Shown here piece after piece: positions 58,753 to 64,000 of a DNA stretch of 64,000 bases. The DNA is from DAOUJH01 sp965116555. GTDB taxonomy: Bacteria > Chloroflexota > Dehalococcoidia > Lucifugimonadales > QGNO01. The notes below the pieces were generated by a model. It was not told the DNA's origin and did no database searches. It saw nothing but the letters and a program-made list of their open reading frames with translations. Position 1 is the first letter of the stretch; every line of letters starts with the position of its first letter. The DNA is taken from NCBI GenBank assembly GCA_965116555.1, contig OZ220698.1, positions 1,798,001 through 1,862,000 of the forward strand, in the 5' to 3' direction. The translations under genes and the position numbers were made by a program.

Positions 58753-59607
58753 ATGAACGTTTCTATACTTCTTGCCTTGGGTGCAATGATGGCCGGCGCC
58801 CTCTCCGACCTCATTTACCGTGCCGTCCAACGCAAGGGCATCGATCCGCCCACCTTCGTCTTCTACCAATCGGTCACGTTCACCGTGACCATCTGGGCCA
58901 TCGCCATAGCCACCGGCCAAGTCTCAAACATCCTGCCCTCCACCTGGCTGTTCGGGCTGCCCTTTGGACTGCTGGCCTACATCGGCCTCCTCCTCTTCTT
59001 CACCAGCTTGAGAGAGGGCAGCGTCAGTGTGAACGCCCCCATATTCCGACTCAGCTTCGTCATCACCTCCGTGGCCGCCATCTTCATCCTCCACGAACCG
59101 CTGAATATGCCCAAGCTCATCGGCATACTCCTCGCCGTGGCAGGCGTCCTCTCCCTCGCCGACCTTGCCGCCCTCAGGTCCGGCCGGGGCGCAAGCCCGC
59201 GCTCCATGCTTATGCTCTTAGCCGCCACGCTCGCCTTTGGCATCGCAGGCGTGCTGAACAAAGAGGCCACCAACCAGGGCAGCGCAACCATACCGCTGGT
59301 CGTCGTCTCCACCATCACCTTCAACGGCTCCTCCCTCATCCGCATGCTGCTCAGCCGGAAGCTCCGGCCCAACCCGCTCACCATGTGCATGGCCCCCCTT
59401 GTCGGCATTCTCCAGCTTTCCTGGTCGTTGCTGCTCATCGAATCGCTTCAAACCGGCGACGCCTCCATCAGCTTCCCCATAGTCCAGCTCAGCTTTGTGC
59501 TAACCGCCATCCTGGCCGTGGTCTTCCTCAGAGAGCGGGTAAGCAAGGGCTTGGTAACCGGCCTCTCAGCGTCTACACTGGCTGTACTCTCCTTTGCTTT
59601 TGCCTGA
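58753..59607 (+). CDS. DMT-superfamily (EamA) transporter
   Basis: Ten-helix carrier of about 284 residues made of two EamA repeats. Seen: ILLALGAMMAGALSDLIYRA (helix 1), FRLSFVITSVAAIFILHEPL at the end of repeat 1 and IVQLSFVLTAILAVVFLRERV at the end of repeat 2, the usual EamA signature. ATG at 58753 begins MNVSILLALG; GGAGGT lies 17 bases upstream, which is far, so the start is not certain. The MFS gene follows after one base. Confidence 0.87.
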   Translation: MNVSILLALGAMMAGALSDLIYRAVQRKGIDPPTFVFYQSVTFTVTIWAIAIATGQVSNILPSTWLFGLPFGLLAYIGLLLFFTSLREGSVSVNAPIFRLSFVITSVAAIFILHEPLNMPKLIGILLAVAGVLSLADLAALRSGRGASPRSMLMLLAATLAFGIAGVLNKEATNQGSATIPLVVVSTITFNGSSLIRMLLSRKLRPNPLTMCMAPLVGILQLSWSLLLIESLQTGDASISFPIVQLSFVLTAILAVVFLRERVSKGLVTGLSASTLAVLSFAFA

Positions 59608-59608
59608 T

Positions 59609-60937
59609 ATGAACAAAGCCGTGACAACAGCATCAGCCTTACCTGCCAAGCCGCCGGGGCCGTTCAGCGTCCTGTTCAACAGGGACTTTCGCCTTCTCTG
59701 GCTGGCCGGACTGTTCCGCTTCAACTCGCGCTGGATGGAACTGATAGTCCTCGGCTGGATCATCCTGGAAGTAACCGACTCCCCCTTCCTAGTCGGCACC
59801 ATTGGCTTCTTCCGCATGGCGGCCATGCCCATCCTGGGACTGCCCGCCGGCGTCATGGCCGACCGTCTCAACCGCAAGCTCATCATTGTACTCACGGAAG
59901 GCATCAACGCCGCCTTATCCATAGTTCTCTTCATCCTGGTCGCCAGCGGTTCCATTCAGTTCTGGCAGATCGCCGCGCTCACCCTGGCCATGGGCACCTC
60001 CTGGATGTGCTCCTTTCCGTCGCGCACTTCCGTGGTGCAGGATCTTGTCGGCTCCAACAGGCTGACCAACGCTATGTCGCTAGACATGTCGGCCATGACC
60101 GCCAGCAAGATGCTCGGCCCCATCCTTGCCGGTCTGCTGCTCTACTTAGCCGGCCCTGCGGCCGCCACGTTTACGCTTGCCGCCCTCTATACCATCGGAT
60201 TTCTTCTCCTCATTCCGGTACACGTGCCGCAGCGTGACATCGCCGTACAGCGAGAGCCCGTAAAGCAGCTCCTCTCAGAGGGCGTGCGGTTCGTGGTCAA
60301 AAGCCCGGTGCTCCTCGCCGCCATCCTCATTACCATCACCGCCAACATGTTCATCTTCCCCTTCATGGTGATGATCCCCGTCTTTGCCCGCGACGTTCTC
60401 CAGGTCAACGAGACGCTGATGGGCATACTCGCCGCCGCCGATGGCCTCGGCGCTCTGGTCGGGGCCCTGTTCCTGGCCTCGCGGCGCAGCATCAGGGGGC
60501 CCGGCATGATCTACGCCTTCGGCACCGCCTTTGCCGCCGTGGCCGTCCTCACCTTCGCCCAGTCGACCAGCTATGCCTTGTCGCTAGCTCTGCTGCTGGC
60601 CTCAGGCCTCTCCTTCGCCGGATTCACCGTCATGCAGCCGGTGCTCATGATGCTCGGCGCTCCGCCGGAGATGAGGGGACGCTCCATGGGAGTTAACATG
60701 GTCGCCGTCGGCGCCGCCCCCATCGGCTTTCTGCTCACCGGCGCAATGTCGCAGGCCTGGGGCGCTCCCACCGCCGTCACCATCAACTGCGTCGCCGGGC
60801 TGGTCTGCATGCTTGGCGTCATCGCCTTCTTCCCCGCCATCCGACGCAGGACCACCTTCCCCGAGCAGGAAGAGATCACCATTACACCCACCGGCGCCGC
60901 CCCGCCGCCCACACCGGGCGTTGGCCGTTCATCCTGA
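59609..60937 (+). CDS. MFS transporter, EntS-like
   Basis: A 442-residue carrier with FSVLFNRDFRLLWLAGLFRF, VMADRLNRKLIIVL (loop 2-3) and APPEMRGRSMGVNMVAVGA. The C-terminal tail is Pro/Thr-rich and its stop codon falls at the edge of a dispersed repeat. The ATG at 59609 starts one base after the DMT carrier, so the two are coupled and may export related compounds. Fourth member of the subfamily in this window. Confidence 0.87.
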   Translation: MNKAVTTASALPAKPPGPFSVLFNRDFRLLWLAGLFRFNSRWMELIVLGWIILEVTDSPFLVGTIGFFRMAAMPILGLPAGVMADRLNRKLIIVLTEGINAALSIVLFILVASGSIQFWQIAALTLAMGTSWMCSFPSRTSVVQDLVGSNRLTNAMSLDMSAMTASKMLGPILAGLLLYLAGPAAATFTLAALYTIGFLLLIPVHVPQRDIAVQREPVKQLLSEGVRFVVKSPVLLAAILITITANMFIFPFMVMIPVFARDVLQVNETLMGILAAADGLGALVGALFLASRRSIRGPGMIYAFGTAFAAVAVLTFAQSTSYALSLALLLASGLSFAGFTVMQPVLMMLGAPPEMRGRSMGVNMVAVGAAPIGFLLTGAMSQAWGAPTAVTINCVAGLVCMLGVIAFFPAIRRRTTFPEQEEITITPTGAAPPPTPGVGRSS

Positions 60938-61634
60938 GCCTAACCCTCCCCGCTCATCCTGAGCCTGTCGAAGGGCGTGAGCGGGCACCCCCATCCGTCG
61001 CTCCCGCGCAGGCGGGAGCCTAGTGGAGACGGGAACGGGAGCTCACTCCCCACCTCCCTGGATGCCCCCCCACTTCTCGGGGGCAGGCTGGGGTCGGGAA
61101 TGACGGAAGGGGCGGCGGGGCTGTCATTCTGAGCCGCAGGCGAAGAATCCAAGGCCTCCCGCTTGCAAACACACCAGTCACTCCCCACGCCATACCGTCG
61201 TTCCCGAGAAGTCGGGAACCCAGGGGCGGGGCGGAGGGGAGCCCAGTGCATCCTACCCTCTGACATCTCCCCCTTCCCCACACCCCTCCGCGCCCGATAC
61301 CCTTAACCCATGGGCTCACAGAACAGCGACCAGCGCCCCCGCCCGCTCATGGTGAGCTTGTCGAACCATATGAGCGGTGCCCCCCTTTGCAGCCAAAACG
61401 ACCGCCTCCATACCCTCAACTTTGCCCCGGAATCTGATTCGTTTCTCACCTCCGCCAAAATTTCCCTCCAATTTAGCCTTGTACTTGACATAACGTTGGA
61501 AACGAATCCCCTTCTCAGGCACGACGCAGCTCCATCATTAACCGCCATTTCACGCCAAAAAACCCCTTTTTGGTGCAAAAAACGCCACTTTTGTCCAGTT
61601 ATCAACCGTCACCCGGACAACCCGCTGGCCCCCC
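60938..61634. repeat. Repeat-rich intergenic region without a gene
   Basis: About 700 bases of gene-free DNA. It holds CCGCTCATCCTGAGC...GTGAGCGG (60950-60984), CCGTCGCTCCCGCGCAGGCG...(60990-61022), an inverted CCTGGATGC...GGGAATGACGG unit (61063-61112), GTCATTCTGAGCCGCAGGCG (61127 onwards), CGTCGTTCCCGAGAAGTCGG...(61197-61229) and CCGCTCATGGTGAGCTTGTC...TGAGCGG (61343-61377). The part from 61380 to 61630 is AT-richer and shows no pattern I can name. Confidence 0.65.
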
Positions 61635-61663
61635 TTGCCCTCTTGCCTGTCCCCCTATATCAT
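61635..61663 (+). promoter_or_regulatory. Promoter of the second long acyl dehydratase
   Basis: TTGCCC, exactly 17 bases, TATCAT, with the ATG 36 bases further after GGGAGG. The layout matches the promoters of paralogs 1 and 3. Confidence 0.55.
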
Positions 61664-61698
61664 CCAGTCAGAAGCCATCGCACACAGGGAGGTTGACC

Positions 61699-63045
61699 AT
61701 GACCACCACGCAGACCTTTGAAGAGGCAGTACAGGAGTTCCTCGACCGCACGCGGGACCAGATCGACGAAGAGTCCCAGGAAAACCTCCCGCCGCTGCTT
61801 CCATCTCCATACGAACAGGACGGCCCCCACTACGAGTCCGCCTTCAAGTTCGACTCCAAGACCATCGGCAGCTACGCCCTCAGCATAGGCGACGACAACC
61901 CGCTCTACACCGACCCTGAGTACGGCAAGAACACCCGCTACGGCACACAGATAGCGCCCGGCAACGCCCTTGCCCTGGTGCGCTACCCCGCCGTCCACGG
62001 CGCGCGCCGGGAAGGCGGCTACCCCGTGGCCAACTTTTTCTCCGGCACCGCCTGGGAGTTCTACGATGTCGTCAGGCTGGGCTCACGGTTTCGCTCCTCC
62101 AAGAAGACCAAGGAGATCGTGGAGAAGATAGGTTCCAGGGGCACCCTCTACTTCCTAGTCACGGAACTCATGTACTGGGACTACCACGGAGACCTTCCCG
62201 CCAAGTGCTACGGCACCCTCACCATGGTGCCGCAGGAGTCCATGGGCGCAACCCGCACCATGGACGTGGAGCGCCTCGGCGAGAAGATGCTCTACGAGCG
62301 GGGCACGCACGAATACAGCAGCGACGAGCTGAAGAAGGTGCTGGCGGAGCTTACGGAGCAGCCACGCCGCGGCGACGATACCCTGTTCTGGGAAGACGTC
62401 GAAGTCGGACAGAAGCTAGGCCCCATGGTGCTGCCGCCCTGGAGCCACCAGGACCACATGGCTCCAGGCATCGTCAGCTCATGCACCACCCGCGGAGAGG
62501 ACGGCTCCGGCGACGCCATCGCATTTGAGCCGGCCTACCGCAACGCCAGGAAATGGAACGAGATGCGCTACAACCCGGTGACCCGCTGGCCCTGGAACTC
62601 CAAGGGCATCGAGCACGACGACGCCCTCCTCGCTCCCTACCGCGGACTGCCCGGCCCCTTCGACAGCGGCGTGCAGCGCGTCCAGATACCGCAGAAGCTG
62701 CTCCGCGACTGGATGGGCGACGACGGCTTCATCCGCCGCATGTACACCGGCATGCGACGCCCCGTGTTCTACGCCGACGCCTGTTTCTACCATGGCGAAG
62801 TGGTCAAGAAGTTCACCGAGACCCAGACCGGCGACGATACACCCGGCGGCACGCCGGGCCAGGCCGAATACCACGCCGTGGGCATCCGGATCAGCGGCAC
62901 CAACCAGGTCGGCGAGGCCCAGCTTGTCGGCACCGCCACCGTCTACCTACCCTCGCGGGAGGGCGGGCCGGTGCAGCTGCCCGTACCGCACCAGGGAAGG
63001 CCTCCTTTCGTCCCCTACAACACCTTCTACAAAGACTGGTACTAG
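61699..63045 (+). CDS. Double-hotdog MaoC-like acyl dehydratase, paralog 2
   Basis: A 448-residue paralog of the protein at 50056. It starts MTTTQTFEEAVQEFLDRT and keeps SIGDDNPLYTDPEYG, IAPGNALALVRYPAVHGA, the VQIPQKLLRDWMGDDGFIRR signature and the ending FVPYNTFYKDWY. By eye well over half of the positions agree with paralog 1. The strongest divergence is at the C-half entrance (SHQDHMAPGIVSSCTT). The ATG at 61699 is supported by GGGAGG; the open frame upstream is non-coding. Monocistronic. Confidence 0.85.
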   Translation: MTTTQTFEEAVQEFLDRTRDQIDEESQENLPPLLPSPYEQDGPHYESAFKFDSKTIGSYALSIGDDNPLYTDPEYGKNTRYGTQIAPGNALALVRYPAVHGARREGGYPVANFFSGTAWEFYDVVRLGSRFRSSKKTKEIVEKIGSRGTLYFLVTELMYWDYHGDLPAKCYGTLTMVPQESMGATRTMDVERLGEKMLYERGTHEYSSDELKKVLAELTEQPRRGDDTLFWEDVEVGQKLGPMVLPPWSHQDHMAPGIVSSCTTRGEDGSGDAIAFEPAYRNARKWNEMRYNPVTRWPWNSKGIEHDDALLAPYRGLPGPFDSGVQRVQIPQKLLRDWMGDDGFIRRMYTGMRRPVFYADACFYHGEVVKKFTETQTGDDTPGGTPGQAEYHAVGIRISGTNQVGEAQLVGTATVYLPSREGGPVQLPVPHQGRPPFVPYNTFYKDWY

Positions 63046-63050
63046 AAAGA

Positions 63051-63075
63051 AAGCCCCCAGAATTTGGGGGCTTCT
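63051..63075 (+). terminator. Hairpin terminator after acyl dehydratase paralog 2
   Basis: AAGCCCCC pairs with GGGGGCTT around a 7-base loop. The following CTTCTC is only a weak T-run. It might serve both converging genes. Confidence 0.6.
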
Positions 63076-63100
63076 CATACCTTAGTTCGGAACGAGGGCA

Positions 63101-63646
63101 TCACGTTAAGTTCCCTGCTTTTTCACGGTTGCATTTCTCACAAAGCAACTGAATGTTCCGTGTCGTGTTACCCCCTCCTTTGGACAAGGGAATGATGTGA
63201 TCGAATTCAAGCGACTCTTGGTTGCCGCATTTGACGCACCGGCCTCTGTCGCGCTGCCAGACATTCACCTTGACATCGTCTGGTATCGGTTGCCGGCGTC
63301 TGGTCAACCTTGAGCTACCCTGATTTATGCGGGCAGCGGCCCTTTCTACCCTCTTTCTCCTCTGTTTTACGTTGTCAATAATGAGAATGGCCACTTCTCT
63401 AACTGAGAACTGTTCGTCTTCCCAGTAGAACTCGTCTCTGAACATCCACCACGTCTTGTTGCTAAGCGGATCGGTCATCACCGTCACCGGCCTTTGCTGC
63501 TGCTGTTCCATTAAGCTGCTGTACGCTTTGTCATCCATCTCCTCTGCATGGGTTTTGCCGCTATGGAAGCGCCAGTATGATTTCTTCCAGAAGAAAGAGC
63601 CTTGTTCTCGAGACGAGAATCGACCCTTTGGGTCTCGCTTGAACAT
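63101..63646 (-). CDS. HNH endonuclease domain protein
   Basis: About 181 residues. The C-terminal HNH domain holds CVKCGNQESLEFDHIIPLSK and NIQLLCEKCNREK: two zinc CxxC pairs, the catalytic His of DHI and the Asn. The N-terminal part (MFKRDPKGRFSSREQGSFFW) and a basic helix (VKQRRKRVERAAAR) probably bind DNA. The ATG at 63646 follows TTTGGAG by nine bases. It could be a mobile or restriction-type nuclease; no partner gene is adjacent. Confidence 0.85.
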   Translation of the reverse strand: MFKRDPKGRFSSREQGSFFWKKSYWRFHSGKTHAEEMDDKAYSSLMEQQQQRPVTVMTDPLSNKTWWMFRDEFYWEDEQFSVREVAILIIDNVKQRRKRVERAAARINQGSSRLTRRRQPIPDDVKVNVWQRDRGRCVKCGNQESLEFDHIIPLSKGGGNTTRNIQLLCEKCNREKAGNLT

Positions 63647-63726
63647 CCTTAGTGCTCCAAACTGCCTAGCTGCTTTAGTGCTACTCAGTATATCCAAAGC
63701 GCTTTGATGTTAAACACCCCCAACAC

Positions 63727-63755
63727 TTGACCCCGTTGAAGCCCGTTCGTAGAAT
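63727..63755 (+). promoter_or_regulatory. Promoter of the third long acyl dehydratase
   Basis: TTGACC, exactly 17 bases, TAGAAT, with the ATG 29 bases further after AGGAGG. Confidence 0.7.
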
Positions 63756-63784
63756 TGCGCCATCATCCCAAGGAGGTTGATGCC

Positions 63785-64000
63785 ATGTCTACTCAGACCT
63801 TTGAAGAAGCCATCCAAGAGTTCATAGAACGTTCCCGTGAGATGCTTGAGGAGGAGACCACGGAAAGCCTGCCGCCCGGTCTTCCCTCTCCGTACCGACA
63901 GGACGGCCCCCCTTACGAATGCGCCATCCGCTTGGACGCACGCACCATTCGCAACTACGTGCGCACCATCGGAGAGGACAACCCTCTCTATACGGACCCC
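63785..64000 (+). CDS. Double-hotdog MaoC-like acyl dehydratase, paralog 3 (cut by window end)
   Basis: First 72 codons of a third paralog: MSTQTFEEAIQEFIERSR, then LPSPYRQDGPPYECAIRL and TIGEDNPLYTDP at the window edge. It matches paralogs 1 and 2 almost column by column. AGGAGG precedes the ATG by eight bases. Partial because the window ends. Confidence 0.88.
   Translation, partial: MSTQTFEEAIQEFIERSREMLEEETTESLPPGLPSPYRQDGPPYECAIRLDARTIRNYVRTIGEDNPLYTDP

Noticed and set aside
60938..61698. Several small open frames in the repeat-rich gap
   Set aside because: They are made of dispersed palindromes and low-complexity sequence, have no ribosome sites and no recognisable products.

Overview
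The window is about 60% GC, gene-dense and bacterial. The gene families point to Chloroflexota, most likely class Dehalococcoidia or the SAR202-type lineages around it. The clues are several double-hotdog acyl dehydratases, LLM-class flavin oxidoreductases, an orphan xanthine-dehydrogenase-type large subunit, lipoproteins with Thr-Pro linkers, EntS-like MFS carriers, a transaldolase/glucose-6-phosphate isomerase fusion, and actinobacterial-style inositol phosphate synthase with a PimA-like glycosyltransferase. This assignment is inference from gene content; the window has no rRNA.

Layout. 1-2.5 kb: rpsF-ssb-rpsR and glyA, both on the minus strand, glyA behind a good promoter and a structured leader. 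2.7-6.2 kb: small housekeeping enzymes (VOC, ComF, two HAD hydrolases, a tandem thioredoxin-fold disulfide oxidoreductase). 6.2-9.1 kb: an inositol-lipid operon (ino1, PimA-like glycosyltransferase, CDP-alcohol phosphatidyltransferase). 9.3-14.1 kb: an aldolase/dehydrogenase fusion, a rhodanese sulfurtransferase preceded by what looks like a cysteine-sensing leader peptide and attenuator, and an SDR-DUF2867 protein. 14.2-16.9 kb: copper module (CsoR-type repressor with its palindromic operator, CopA ATPase). 17.2-18.2 kb: a redoxin gene with an in-frame TGA at its catalytic position, probably a selenoprotein, then tRNA-Asp. 18.2-32 kb: GlcG/HbpS-like protein, cupin, amidase, DEAD-box helicase with a paired 5' leader, peptide ABC transporter without ATPases, PhzF, YdeI, and an LLM/methyltransferase/aldo-keto reductase operon, then a lipoprotein with a decayed 3' end.

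32-45 kb: oxidoreductase, solitary HigA with a toxin stub, M24 peptidase and two small hotdog dehydratases, a Panacea-type toxin-antitoxin pair, a complete oxidative pentose phosphate operon (tal-pgi, gnd, zwf, pgl), an MFS carrier and an intact HigBA module. 45.6-51.4 kb: molybdenum hydroxylase large subunit with a MoaD/ThiS-like protein, gamma carbonic anhydrase, a membrane protein, a DinB-like protein and the first long acyl dehydratase. 51.5-64 kb: DUF2971 protein, three more MFS carriers, a DMT carrier, a branched-chain-type binding protein, a frameshifted peptide-binding protein, two more acyl dehydratase paralogs (the last cut by the window end) and an HNH endonuclease.

The intergenic DNA carries three families of dispersed imperfect palindromes. 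One of them recurs as a roughly 100-bp MITE-like element with a shared core. The two observations I rate highest are the probable selenocysteine codon at 17332 and the near-leaderless Thr/Cys-repeat leader peptide with terminator upstream of the sulfurtransferase at 12360-12564.
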